Assembly: GCF_040544555.1 (NCBI RefSeq)
Contig: NZ_JBEPKD010000019.1
Span: 14,409 to 78,408 of the forward strand
Direction: 5' to 3'
Origin: Halalkalibacter oceani
GTDB taxonomy: Bacteria; Bacillota; Bacilli; Bacillales; Bacillaceae_D
Length of the DNA stretch: 64,000 nt
Every line of letters begins with the position of its first letter. Position 1 is the stretch's first letter. The notes under the pieces were generated by a model. It saw only the letters and a program-made list of their open reading frames with translations, did not search any database and was not told where the DNA came from. The position numbers were made by a program, and so were the translations under genes. Below, in pieces: positions 44,537 to 54,600 of this stretch.

Positions 44537-44585
44537 AAGCCCCGATTTCCCGAAGGAAGCTCTCTTTTGGGGGCGGGGCTTTTGT
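44537..44585 (+). terminator. Terminator after the RsbR-like gene
   Basis: AAGCCCC and GGGGCTT arms with an imperfect middle, then TTT. The rest of the gap up to 44854 contains a fragment of the dispersed repeat (about 44685-44715) and nothing else recognised. Confidence 0.65.
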
Positions 44586-44853
44586 GATAAACGAACAGAA
44601 AATAAGAATCGGATAGGAGTCGACCTTTTTGCCTGCGCAATAAGCTGATCGAAAAGCTCTTAAAATTCTCGAAACACGGAAGAGGAGGCTGGGACAAAGT
44701 TAGTTTTGTTTTGAGCACTCTCATGACTATAGCATTCCTCAAACGGATCTTTCGTCCTATTTTCCTTTGAAAGATTCGTTCTTTTATTTTCTATGCAGGA
44801 TTGATAGACTTGAAGGTGGAAGTAAGTATTGTACGGGGAGAAGGAGATACATA

Positions 44854-45993
44854 ATGTCTAGAATCATGAAGAAGCCGCCGTTGGAAGAGATTTTTGTCGT
44901 GCGAGCGATTGCGATTCTGGCGGTGCTGATGGTGCATTCAACCTCTGTGACGGTAGTGACGCTGGAGCCGGATTCGAGTTCCTTCGCGTTCTATAATGCG
45001 CTGAATACGCTGTCCCGTTTTGGGACGCCAACCTTTATTTTATTGAGCAGCCTCGTTCTCTTTTACAGCTATTATCACCGGCCGTTGACGGGAGAACTGG
45101 TAAAGCGGTTTTATACGAACCGTCTGTTGTATATTTTATTGCCCTATTTGATTTTTTCCGTGCTGTATAACGGCATACGCTCGGATTATTTTCAAAACTA
45201 TGAAAGCTTCGCTGATTTCTGGTCGACGTTTTCTGAGCAGCTGATGCTCGGGAATGCGTATACGCATCTTTATTTTGTCTTTATCAGCATTCAATTTTAT
45301 TTGATGTTTCCGCTGATGCTCATGCTGCTGAAAAAATGGCCGGCGGTGACGAAGCATTTGATATGGCTCGGATTTGTCATTCAGTGGGCGTATGTGATCT
45401 ACAATAACCTCGTGTGGAAGTATCCGAATACGGGCAGTATTTCGCTTTCCTATATGTCCTACTATTTAACAGGAGCCTTTATCGGGATTTACTATATGGA
45501 GATTAAAGCATGGCTCAAGTCAAGGCACTTCTGGGGCGCGCTGCTAACTGCGGCTTGGGTCGCGGCTGTCGGCATTCATATCTATATGTGGCATGCGACG
45601 CGTGTCTGGGGAGAAAGCTTTGATTCACGGCTTTATACATTGGCGTGGAATATGCATACGATCTTTACGGCGGCGCTATTGTTATACGTCTCTGTCTTCA
45701 TCGTTAGACGGTCGCCGCAATGGCTATTGAAGCCGGTGATGCTGATCGGCTATTTATCCTTTGGCATCTACTTGATCCATCCGCTTTATTTATTCTACTT
45801 CCGCCAGTATGTCGATCCGGGCGGCAATATGCTGTTCTATCATCTCTTTATTGCCGGAAGCTTCCTCGGAGCGCTCATCATCTCAGGAGTTATCGTTTAC
45901 CTGGTCCTTTATAAAGTTAAATGGGGCTGGATGATCTTTGGGGCAAGACCGAGAACAAATCAGCGTCAAATTCAAAAAAGCAGCACCCCTTAA
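44854..45993 (+). CDS. Acyltransferase 3 family membrane protein
   Basis: 379 residues with about ten membrane helices. The N-terminal PLEEIFVVRAIAILAVLMVH carries the Arg and His typical of acyltransferase-3 enzymes, which transfer acyl groups to surface sugars. LSYMSYYLTGAFIGIYY and LSFGIYLIHPLYLFY are later family segments. ATG 44854 follows AAGGAGAT; the longer frame from 44767 lacks a site. In a cluster of SLH proteins, a target in the secondary wall polymer is plausible, since such polymers need modification to hold SLH domains; that link is inference. Confidence 0.85.
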   Translation: MSRIMKKPPLEEIFVVRAIAILAVLMVHSTSVTVVTLEPDSSSFAFYNALNTLSRFGTPTFILLSSLVLFYSYYHRPLTGELVKRFYTNRLLYILLPYLIFSVLYNGIRSDYFQNYESFADFWSTFSEQLMLGNAYTHLYFVFISIQFYLMFPLMLMLLKKWPAVTKHLIWLGFVIQWAYVIYNNLVWKYPNTGSISLSYMSYYLTGAFIGIYYMEIKAWLKSRHFWGALLTAAWVAAVGIHIYMWHATRVWGESFDSRLYTLAWNMHTIFTAALLLYVSVFIVRRSPQWLLKPVMLIGYLSFGIYLIHPLYLFYFRQYVDPGGNMLFYHLFIAGSFLGALIISGVIVYLVLYKVKWGWMIFGARPRTNQRQIQKSSTP

Positions 45994-46019
45994 GTGGACA
46001 AGTCTGAACATAATAAAGC

Positions 46020-46064
46020 CGGAGAAAAAGCTGCTGAGAACCGTCCTTTTTCAGCAGCTCGGAG
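46020..46064 (+). terminator. Terminator after the acyltransferase
   Basis: AAAAAGCTGCTGA pairs with TCAGCAGCT, with an internal T run. It is related to the hairpin at 37540. Confidence 0.75.
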
Positions 46065-46131
46065 AAGAGAATGGCCAATTTTGGTGTTCCCCATTATAGA
46101 AATTTAGAGAGAAACGGGAGTGAGAAGCCGG

Positions 46132-48126
46132 ATGACAAAGCGGATATGGTTACGCGCGGCTCTCGTTCTGCTGCTTACTGTGCTCGTCGCATTTCCAGCA
46201 GCAGCAGAGGAGAGTCACCGCTATATCGTAGGATTTACAGAACAAATTGATCATGAGTTAATTGCCGATGTGGCGCTGGAGGTTCACCAGTACCTTGAGG
46301 ACATCGAAGCTGTCGCCCTTGAGTTGACGCCCGCCGCGGCGGAAAAGCTGCGGCATGCAGGACAGGTGGCCTATGTCGAGGAGGATGAGTCATTCACCGT
46401 CAGCAGCCAGGTCGTTGATTGGGGTGTGGAAGTGATCGGTGCGCCGGTCGTTTGGGAAAATGGATTAACAGGCAAGGGTGTGAAAATCGCGATTCTGGAT
46501 TCCGGGGTTCATGCCGATCATCCTGATCTACGGATTACAGAGGGGAAATCCTTTGTCAGCTATACCGACTCTTTTGCCGATGACAATGGGCACGGTACGC
46601 ATGTAGCCGGGATCATTGGCGCCCGGAATAATAACAGGGGAATCGTCGGCGTTGCCCATGAAGCGTCGCTCTACGTCGCCAAAGTGCTTGATGAAAATGG
46701 CGACGGCTATACGTCAGATGTCGTCAAAGCGATTCAATGGGCTTTGGAAAAAGAGGCAGATATTATCAATGTCAGCATGGGAGGGCGAAGCTCATCGACC
46801 GCTTTAAAGAACGCGCTTGACCAGGCTTACGAGGCAGGTGCCTTAATCATCGCCGCCGCCGGAAACAAGGGCAACGCGGACGGCACGGGAAATACGGTCG
46901 ACTACCCGGCAGCCTATGAAAGTGTCATCGCTGTCGCAGCTGTCGATAACCGCGACAATCGCGCCTCCTTCTCCGCGACAGGAGACGAGGTCGAGGTGAG
47001 CGCTCCCGGCGTCAGAGTACGCAGCACGTACACGGACGGCGGCTATGTCGAGGTGAACGGCACTTCAATGGCGGCACCGCATGTCGCCGGACATCTCGCT
47101 CTCTTAAAGCAGGCTTACCCTGAAGCGAGCAATGACAAGCTTAGAGAAATGCTCCACAAACAAACCGTTGATCTCGGTGAGCCGGGCCGTGACCGTTTGT
47201 ATGGCTATGGCAGAATCGAGCTGCCGCCGACATTACGCGCCAAAGCCGGACGGCCACTGCCGCCTGAAGACTTGCAAGTGATCCCGCTCGATGGGGAAGA
47301 GGGGGAGCGCACTCAACTGGAAATCACATGGCGCGGCGCAAGCAACGGAGTAGAAGCAGCGAATTTTCATATTTACCGTGACGGCGAGCTGCTTGATAAA
47401 GTTCCCGCAGCTACGAACCGCTACGTCGATGAAGTGGAAGAAGGAAGCTACACTTACGCCGTCACCGCCGTCAGCAAGGATCGCAAAGAATCAGAAAAGT
47501 CGAAGGACGTCACGATTTCCGTCCGCAACCAGCCTGAGGGAACCGACTCTCCTTCCTTTACGGACGTGCAGGGAGACGAATGGTACGCCGAGGCGATTTA
47601 CGAATTAATTGATCTGGACATTATTCAAGGCTACCCGGATGAAACATTCCGCCCGTCACAAACGATCACACGCGGCGAAGCTGCCGTCATGATGACGCGC
47701 GCCCTGCAGCTCGAACCGAGCCCGTATGTCGAAGAGTTTCTCGATGTCCGCCGCCAAAGCTACGCGGCTGATTACATACAGGCCATGGTTGATCAGGAAA
47801 TCTTTCAGGGCTACAGCGACGGCTCGTTCCGCCCGCACACCGCCATTCCGCGTGGTGAAGTCGCCGTCATCCTGAACCGTTCCTTTGAGTTCACTCCGGA
47901 TTCCCGGGTGATTTTCCCTGACGTCCCGCCGCGTTACTTCGCCGCTGAAGACATCGCCGTTGTTGCCGGCGCCGACGTCGCATTTGGACGTCCGGACGGC
48001 AGCTTCCAGCCACGGACAGCCGTCACCCGCGCCGAATTCGCCGTCTTCCTCTCAAGAGCGCTCCACTACGGAGACGACGAAGCAGGAGAAGAAACGGAAG
48101 AAGCGGAGGAAGAAGACGCCGCATAA
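46132..48126 (+). CDS. S-layer-anchored subtilisin-family serine protease
   Basis: 664 residues from ATG 46132 (after GGGAGTGAG): signal peptide, I9 propeptide (RYIVGFTEQI...VAYVEEDE), and a peptidase S8 domain with Asp in IAILDSGVHADHPDL, His in DDNGHGTHVAGIIG, and Ser in NGTSMAAPHVAGHLA. An Fn3-like domain (about 375-460) and three SLH domains (FTDVQGDEWYAEAIYEL, FLDVRRQSYAADYIQAM, FPDVPPRYFAAEDIAV) follow, then an acidic tail. It is expected to act on the outer wall surface, perhaps in S-layer turnover. GTG 46120 is an alternative start. Confidence 0.93.
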   Translation: MTKRIWLRAALVLLLTVLVAFPAAAEESHRYIVGFTEQIDHELIADVALEVHQYLEDIEAVALELTPAAAEKLRHAGQVAYVEEDESFTVSSQVVDWGVEVIGAPVVWENGLTGKGVKIAILDSGVHADHPDLRITEGKSFVSYTDSFADDNGHGTHVAGIIGARNNNRGIVGVAHEASLYVAKVLDENGDGYTSDVVKAIQWALEKEADIINVSMGGRSSSTALKNALDQAYEAGALIIAAAGNKGNADGTGNTVDYPAAYESVIAVAAVDNRDNRASFSATGDEVEVSAPGVRVRSTYTDGGYVEVNGTSMAAPHVAGHLALLKQAYPEASNDKLREMLHKQTVDLGEPGRDRLYGYGRIELPPTLRAKAGRPLPPEDLQVIPLDGEEGERTQLEITWRGASNGVEAANFHIYRDGELLDKVPAATNRYVDEVEEGSYTYAVTAVSKDRKESEKSKDVTISVRNQPEGTDSPSFTDVQGDEWYAEAIYELIDLDIIQGYPDETFRPSQTITRGEAAVMMTRALQLEPSPYVEEFLDVRRQSYAADYIQAMVDQEIFQGYSDGSFRPHTAIPRGEVAVILNRSFEFTPDSRVIFPDVPPRYFAAEDIAVVAGADVAFGRPDGSFQPRTAVTRAEFAVFLSRALHYGDDEAGEETEEAEEEDAA

Positions 48127-48136
48127 AGAAGAAGGA

Positions 48137-48208
48137 GCTTGAGACAAAACTTGCTTAGAGGCTGGGAAAAAGGTAAAAACAACCTTTTGTTCCAGCCTCT
48201 CTTTTTAA
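48137..48208 (+). terminator. Terminator within a dispersed repeat
   Basis: GAGGCTGGGAAAAAGG pairs with CCTTTTGTTCCAGCCTC, then TTTTT. Preceded by GAGCTTGAGACAAAACTTGCTT, shared with the repeats at 805 and 14085. Confidence 0.8.
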
Positions 48209-48263
48209 CGGTGAAGGGAACTATACGTGCTATTAGTGAGCGAAGTTGACGGGGGAATTACTA

Positions 48264-49109
48264 TTACTTTTCATGAAATTCTCTAAAATGCGACGCCATA
48301 AATATGCGTAAATAATCTTCAAAGTCAACTTCAGCCAGTTCTTTATTGCTATTCCATTCATAATATTTGATAGTAGAAAGAAAGTGTGTGAACTTTTCAA
48401 TTTTTAGTAATTGAATGACCAGGTCATTCTTTGCTTTCTTTTTCTTCAATTTCGCCCGCTTGAGTTCTTCTTCGGAGATATCGCTTGGAATAATGACATT
48501 TTGAATAATGGATCTTATTACTCCTAAAATTAAATCAACTAGCTCAATACCAATCATTTTATTTTTAGGATGCATTTCACAAGTCGAAACACTAAACTGT
48601 TCTCCACGATAAAGAGATTGAGTGTTTAATTGTTCTAAAATACGAGTATCCAATTCTAATTGTTTATATACGGATGCTTCTTCTATGTAGACATTTGCTT
48701 TTACATAAACATCTTGTCCGTAATTTCGTAATAAACCATAGAAAATGCGTTCAGGTATTTTGGTATAAATCATTAACTTTGAATAGTCCTTATCTTCTAA
48801 GCGTTTTTTGTGTATATTAAGAGAATGGTGATTGTAATTAATGACATTCATTTTTACATATGGAACGAATCTTGAAAATAAAGTCATGGTATCAATGATA
48901 TTTTGTTTGTTAGGACCGTGGCCGCTATAATCTGTCCAATGTAACTTTAATGTACCAAGTTGTAAGCGTTTTGAAAGTTCAGTAAATTCAGTGGCTGAAT
49001 AAACGGCTTGAGGTATGAGGAGTCCACCCATTGTAGTTGGTTTATCATCATGACGACCACTTTCATCGAAAAAAATATTCATTATTTCTGAATGTAGTTT
49101 AAGCTTCAT
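48264..49109 (-). CDS. DUF3800 domain protein
   Basis: 281 residues. The motif NIFFDESGRHDDKPTTMGGLL near the N-terminus and LVDLILGVIRSIIQ near the C-terminus are typical of DUF3800, a family with a predicted RNase H-like fold and an N-terminal Asp-Glu pair. Biochemical function is unknown. The gene is more AT-rich than its neighbours and lies alone, which suggests transfer. AGAGGTGAT precedes the ATG. It is divergent from the small structured RNA at 49161, and members of this family are known to occur beside conserved structured RNAs, so the two probably form one system. Confidence 0.82.
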   Translation of the reverse strand: MKLKLHSEIMNIFFDESGRHDDKPTTMGGLLIPQAVYSATEFTELSKRLQLGTLKLHWTDYSGHGPNKQNIIDTMTLFSRFVPYVKMNVINYNHHSLNIHKKRLEDKDYSKLMIYTKIPERIFYGLLRNYGQDVYVKANVYIEEASVYKQLELDTRILEQLNTQSLYRGEQFSVSTCEMHPKNKMIGIELVDLILGVIRSIIQNVIIPSDISEEELKRAKLKKKKAKNDLVIQLLKIEKFTHFLSTIKYYEWNSNKELAEVDFEDYLRIFMASHFREFHEK

Positions 49110-49125
49110 TAAATCACCTCTCCAG

Positions 49126-49154
49126 TTGACGTAGTGGAAACGATATAGTACAAT
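49126..49154 (+). promoter_or_regulatory. Sigma-A promoter of the small RNA
   Basis: TTGACG (49126-49131), 17-nt spacer, TACAAT (49149-49154). It lies just upstream of the DUF3800 ribosome-binding site on the opposite strand. Confidence 0.75.
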
Positions 49155-49160
49155 ACGAGA

Positions 49161-49305
49161 ACATAAAGCAACCCGTACTAAGGTTCGATTAGCTTTATGA
49201 AGGATGGATGATTACCCGTACCGAGGTACGATTAAAATCCATCTGTTATGTAAGCCAAATAATACTTATCTTGCAGCTACACTTCAAAAGTGTAGCTGCT
49301 TTTTA
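49161..49305 (+). ncRNA. Small structured RNA divergent from the DUF3800 gene
   Basis: About 145 nt between a promoter and an intrinsic terminator, with no open frame. Hairpin 1: CATAAAGC (49162-49169) with GCTTTATG (49192-49199), 8 perfect pairs. Hairpin 2: GATGGAT (49203-49209) with ATCCATC (49237-49243), 7 perfect pairs. Both enclose the same 21-nt motif, ACCCGTAC-YRAG-GTWCGATTA (49171-49191 and 49214-49234), which can form a CGTAC/GTACG mini-stem with a tetraloop. The terminator hairpin is GCAGCTACAC/GTGTAGCTGC (49273-49299) with TTTTT. The duplicated motif in two unrelated stems suggests a protein-binding site. Membership of a published DUF3800-associated RNA family is likely but was not tested. 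Confidence 0.75.
49273..49305 (+). terminator. Terminator of the small RNA
   Basis: 10-bp perfect stem, 7-nt loop, then TTTTT; no protein gene on this strand lies upstream for it to serve. Confidence 0.85.
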
Positions 49306-49384
49306 GCTTATATTATAAGTCCTTCTTACCTCGATATAAAGAGTGGGTTGGCAAGCTTTTGCTATTTTATAGAAAAAGAATGAA

Positions 49385-49580
49385 AATATTGAAGAACGTG
49401 CTTCCGCTATTGCTCGATTTTCATGCTTTTTCACGTAACAATAGGAACCTCGTTCCGCTATCAGGCGAAAACATGCGGTGATTCACCGCTCCCATAGGCA
49501 ATAGCGGAATGGCGTTCCGCCTATTAAAGCGAAAAGGCTAAATAATGAAGAATAAAGGAATGACGTTCCCCTTCCCCGCA
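49385..49580. repeat. Second cluster of REP-like GTTCCGC elements
   Basis: AATAGGAACCTCGTTCCGCT, AATAGCGGAATGGCGTTCCGC and AAAGGAATGACGTTCCCC are variants of the palindromes at 21740-21935. No gene is supported between 49305 and 49912. Confidence 0.6.
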
Positions 49581-49890
49581 ATAAAAAAACAACGCTTTTT
49601 ATATAGGAAGAAAAACGAAACGAAGTCGCCTTCACCGCCACAAAAAATGCCCCATACACGACCACTCCACCCCACTATGGTAAAAAAACAAACATTTTTT
49701 TATTTTTTCTCACATAAGCTGAAACCTGAATGGGCGTATTTTCGTCTTATAGGTAAGGACATCCATCACAGCGAGTGATTGGATGGCTATCCAATTGAAT
49801 CATAACATGTCTGGAGGTGAAAGAGAGCTGCGCCTGAGGGAGCCAAAAAAAAACGTCCTTTGAGACCTGGTCTGAAAGAAGACAACAAAA

Positions 49891-49909
49891 AAAGCGGCAG
49901 AGCCGCTTT
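49891..49909. terminator. Terminator of the minus-strand SLH NlpC/P60 gene
   Basis: AAAGCGGC-AGA-GCCGCTTT, with a T run on the minus strand. Confidence 0.8.
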
Positions 49910-49912
49910 TCA

Positions 49913-50950
49913 TTAGTTCAATGCAGTATGAAGAATTTTTGCAAATTCAGCGCGTGTCACGTGATTGGTTGGACGGTATGTCCCATCTTCAAAGCCTTGG
50001 ACGATGCCGCTCGCCTGTAAAGCATGAATCTCGGCGAAAGCCCAGCTTTGATCGTCAACGTCGTTAAATGAGGCAGATACCGTTTCTTCTACTGGTAGGT
50101 TGAAAGCTTTTGTAAAGAGAACGGCGATTTCTTCGCGTGTTACTGGTTCGTTCGGATTGAACGTATCTCCTTCTATGTATGAGAAGTAGCCAGCTCTGTC
50201 CGTGGCGGCAATCGCCCGGGCTGCCCAGTGGTTTTCCGGCACGTCACGGAAACCGTTTAACCCGCTGTCTGTTTCTAAACCAGTTGCGCGTGTAATCAAC
50301 GCGGCAATTTGTGCCCGTGTCAGCTTGTCGTTCGGTCCAAACTGGTTATCACCCAGTCCGGCAATCATGCTTGAAACGGATAATTCTTTAATCTCACCGA
50401 ACGCCCAGTGTGTAGGAAGGACATCATGGTACTCGCCCTCGCCAAGCACGCGTGCCGGCTCGGCTTTTTTCTCGGCTGTTGCTTGAACTTCAGCCTTCTC
50501 TTCCGGAAGGATCCGCTTCGCTCCTAAGTAACGAGGTCCCCAGTAATAAGGATCGTTAATGGAGGAAATCATCACACCCTTAGAGGAAGAAGCGTGAATA
50601 AATTGGTTGTTTCCGACATATATTCCTGCGTGGGAAGCGCCAGAGCTTACGGTTCTAAAGAAGACGAGGTCCCCTTTTTGCAGGTTTGCCTTGGAAACAG
50701 CTGTGCCTTGATTGTACATTTGAGCGGCTGTTCGGGGAACAGAGATGCCAAATTCCTTCAAGACGTAATTAATGAAGCCAGAGCAATCAAAGCCACTCGG
50801 AGTTGTGCCGCCGTACTTATAAGGGACACCGATCTGTTTCTTTGCGGAGGTGACGATATCGTCCCTCACACTTGCTTCCGCCATTTGCACCTGCACCACC
50901 GCTGTAAATAGCAAAGCAAAAACGACTACCGGGATCAACTTTCGTAACAT
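49913..50950 (-). CDS. S-layer-anchored NlpC/P60 endopeptidase
   Basis: About 345 residues: signal peptide (LIPVVVFALLFTAVVQVQ), NlpC/P60 domain with Cys in GFDCSGFINYVL and His in SHAGIYVGNNQFIHASS, then three SLH domains (YHDVLPTHWAFGEIKEL, FRDVPENHWAARAIAAT, FNDVDDQSWAFAEIHAL). It cuts peptidoglycan stem peptides at the surface. The order (enzyme first, SLH last) is the reverse of the amidase at 39798. The start is taken at 50950 after GAGGAG; the longer frame to 51013 lacks a site. It is divergent from the S-layer gene. Confidence 0.9.
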   Translation of the reverse strand: MLRKLIPVVVFALLFTAVVQVQMAEASVRDDIVTSAKKQIGVPYKYGGTTPSGFDCSGFINYVLKEFGISVPRTAAQMYNQGTAVSKANLQKGDLVFFRTVSSGASHAGIYVGNNQFIHASSSKGVMISSINDPYYWGPRYLGAKRILPEEKAEVQATAEKKAEPARVLGEGEYHDVLPTHWAFGEIKELSVSSMIAGLGDNQFGPNDKLTRAQIAALITRATGLETDSGLNGFRDVPENHWAARAIAATDRAGYFSYIEGDTFNPNEPVTREEIAVLFTKAFNLPVEETVSASFNDVDDQSWAFAEIHALQASGIVQGFEDGTYRPTNHVTRAEFAKILHTALN

Positions 50951-51342
50951 ACATACACTCCTCTTACTATGTAAAAATTTGAGGTAGGCAATGAAGCTCA
51001 TGCCACACTGCATCTTAGCAAAAAAATGAACATTTTTTACTAAATCTATGAAAATTATGTTTAATTCGACATAATCTTGGGTAAGTACGAGATTTAGTCT
51101 ACCACATAATAAGAGAAAGTAATGTTACAAGTTGATAACAAACTCGTAATATAGTCTGTAATAATTCCATAGAATCGCTCCGACTTTATTCACAGTTATA
51201 TAGAAGAAAGCCGGAATGAAGCGGATAAATCTATGGAAATATGTACTAATATCGAATTGGAAGAAAACTATTGAAATTTATGTAACATCATGTAGAATAA
51301 AAAATAACTACCTTTCCTAAATATGAAAACACTTGAGAAATG

Positions 51343-51371
51343 TTGACTTTCTTTCCTACAACTTTTACATA
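51343..51371 (+). promoter_or_regulatory. Upstream promoter of the S-layer gene
   Basis: TTGACT (51343-51348), 17-nt spacer, TACATA (51366-51371). Confidence 0.5.
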
Positions 51372-51375
51372 GTGG

Positions 51376-51404
51376 TTGACATTACTAGGATTGGTAATTA
51401 TACT
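51376..51404 (+). promoter_or_regulatory. Main sigma-A promoter of the S-layer gene
   Basis: Consensus TTGACA (51376-51381), 17-nt spacer, TATACT (51399-51404). This predicts a leader of about 200 nt. Long leaders and tandem promoters are usual for S-layer genes. Confidence 0.8.
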
Positions 51405-51614
51405 ATTCTTGCAAGCATTCTACCCGCGTTTTACTAATGTTGGAGAGCTAAGCTATCCGAGTTTCTTTTGCAAGTGACTCAGTCAGCGTTGCGCTTTACT
51501 ATCAACGTACTTACAACATGGTTCGACATTACAACATCTGATAGTAGCAACTCTTTGACATTTAGTAGAAATACGTACATTTAATGTACATAATTCAAAG
51601 GAGGATTTACCCAC

Positions 51615-54600
51615 ATGGCTTACCAACCTAAGTCTTACCGCAAGTTTTTAGCAACATCTGTAACAGCTGCAATGGTAGCTACAGTTGCTGCGCCTGTAAT
51701 TCCGTCAGTTTCCGCTGACACACCAACGTCATTCCCTGACGTAGCTACAAACCACTGGGCTTCAGATTCAATCGCCTATTTAGTAGAAAAGGGAGCAATT
51801 GAAGGTCGCCCTGACGGCACTTTCGATCCGAATGCAAGCATCACTCGTGCTGAAGCAGCAAAGATCCTTGCGATCACGCTTGGCCTTGATGTTGATTCTT
51901 CAGCAAGCACTAACTTCTCTGATGCTGCTAACCACTGGGGTTCTGCTTACATCGCTGCAATCCAAGAACAAGCTCCTGGCGTAATCGACGGTTACACTGA
52001 TGGAACATTCCGTCCTAACCGCACAATCACTCGTCAAGAAATGGCGAAAATGATTGTAACTGCTTACGATCTTGAAGCAGATCCAGATGTGAACATTGAC
52101 TTCACAGACAACAACAGCTGGGGTGCTGAGTATGTAGATGTGCTTGCTAGCCTTGGAATCGTTGAAGGTGTTCGCGCTGGACAATTCCAACCACAAGGCA
52201 ATGTAACTCGTGCACAAACTCCAGTATTCGTACACCGTACAGAAGTGCCAGAAGTTCGTGTTAACCCAGGTGAACAACCACCACTAGATTTTGAAATTAC
52301 TGAAGTAAGTGCGTTAGACCGTAATGGTGAATACATTGAAGTACAATTCAACAAGCCTGTTTCCCAACTTGACCGCTCTGATGTCCGTGTTCAAGACAAA
52401 CAAAGCAGACAATTACGTGGTATTGAAGAATTGACTCTTTCACGCGATGGAAGAACTGCTCAAATCAAGTTCTATGAAAATGCTTATGTAGAAGAACTTC
52501 GCACATACGAAGTAACAATTTCAGTTAACAATCAATCTTCAACATTTGAATTTGAACGCCCTGCGTTTGTTGAAGAAGCTATTGTAACTTCTGTAGATCA
52601 TGAAGATCGTACAATTACTGTAAGAGGAACTCATTTAACATCTGCTTACAATGGATCATTGAATTATAATGAGCGAGTTGTAACACTTGATGTACCAGAA
52701 GACTTTGATCTTGAAGCAGCAAAGGGTGTAGAACATCGCATTTGGTACAATAGTGATGATGAGTTAATTCAAGCTGAAGCCGTAAATGAGAATGTTCTTT
52801 ATGGGTCATTCACTGTCACGGAAGTTGACGATAATGGAGACCTTGTGGAAATTGAACTAGTGACTGAAGATGAAACTAAAAAATATGAAGTTTCTACACA
52901 AAAATATCGTTTCGATAACGACGAAGCGAAATTCCTAGACCTTATTGATGGAGAGTCAGCTTCTGGCGATTGGGTTGAAGATGCTGAGTATGATTATGCC
53001 AAAGTCGTTTTAGGAAGCAACAACAGAATTCAATTCATTGATGCGTTTGAGTGGGATGACTTTATCGTTGCAGACGAAATTGACGATACTGTTGTTACTA
53101 GCTATGACAACTATGATGAAGTTGATTTCGATGATTACGTTCTTGTTCGTGACGGAGAAACAATCTCTGTTGATGATATCGACCAAGGCGACATCATTTT
53201 CTATAATGAAGATGCTGAGTACGCAGAAGTGTACACTAATGAAATCACTGGTGAAGTAACGGCAATCTATGACGATTCATTTGAAGTTGATGATGTAGAG
53301 TACGATTACTACAACCTCGACAGAAACTATACTTCACTTTATCTGAATGAAGATGGAGAAATTGAAACTTTCAGTACAACTTCAGCTAATGATCGTCGTG
53401 AAGTGATTGAGCAAATTCAAGATGCGGGCGACATTACTATCTATGTTGATCGTCATGGTGAACTAGTATTTGTTACTGGCGAATACGGTGAAGTTCAATC
53501 AAATACGTATGGTTCAGTGCTTCTTGCCGACATGATTGGTTACGAACAAGCTACAAGAGATCGTATTGAGCTTGAAGTGAAGAAACAAGACGGAGAGGTT
53601 GCCCTTTACGACTTCCGTTTAGATTCACTAGATGAAATCACTTATGACGGTGAAACTTACGAAATTGATCAAGATGCAGATGCTGCTGATGATGAAGTCT
53701 ATGTAGAACTTCGTGAAAATCCAGATCCAACTGTAGATGGATACGATGCTATTCTAATTCGCGAAGAAGAAGGTGGAACAGTTATTGAAACAATTCCACT
53801 TGCAGAAGAAGGAGACTTACTCGAAGTAGTTCTTAACGATAGCGATGTAGTTAAGGAATTAATCTTCCCTGAGTCTACTGGCTTTACCAATGGTGGTAAT
53901 AGTGATAACAACCTTGAATTATCAGATCGCTTTGTTGAAGGTAAACGTCTACGCAGTAACACAGTCGTTTTCGATGTAACTGATGGCTTTGATGAAGACG
54001 ATATTACAGTTTCAACTTGGGGAGAGCTTGAAGGATTTGAAATCGAAGAAGCAACTGTCTACTTCGATGAAGATGACAATGTAACTTACCTTGTTGTTAC
54101 TGAGGATACTGCTTCTGATGTAGAAGAAGAAGATGCAGTTGTAACAAATGTTCAATACCGCAGTGGAGATATCGTTCGTATTTCTGTATTCATTAACGGT
54201 GAATTCGAAACATTCGAAGTTGATGAAGTAGGTAAAACGTTCAATAAAGGCGATATTGTAACTCTTGAAATCAATGAGTCAACTGGCGTGGTAGAAGATA
54301 TTCACGCTGCTGCAAATGTTGAAGCCGGATTGGTTGCTACTTCAATCCGTGGTAATGAAGTAACAATTGCTGGCGGACGTACTCTCGTTCTTGACAATGA
54401 TGGTTACGTAGTGGACGCAGAAGACACAGATGACATTGAAACTGGACGCGTTCGTGATCTTGATGGCAAAACGTTCACTGCTGTTTACTCAAGTGATAAC
54501 ACTAATCGTTATGTGAAGTACTTTGTAATCACAGATGGTGATGCTGCGCCATATGTTGCTGATTTCTCTGTTACGGCAGCTGACTATGCAGAAGGTGATG

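Noticed and set aside
49545..49778. A 77-residue basic ORF in the spacer before the NlpC/P60 gene
   Set aside because: Low-complexity Lys/Pro/Phe-rich translation over REP-like repeats with no ribosome-binding site.
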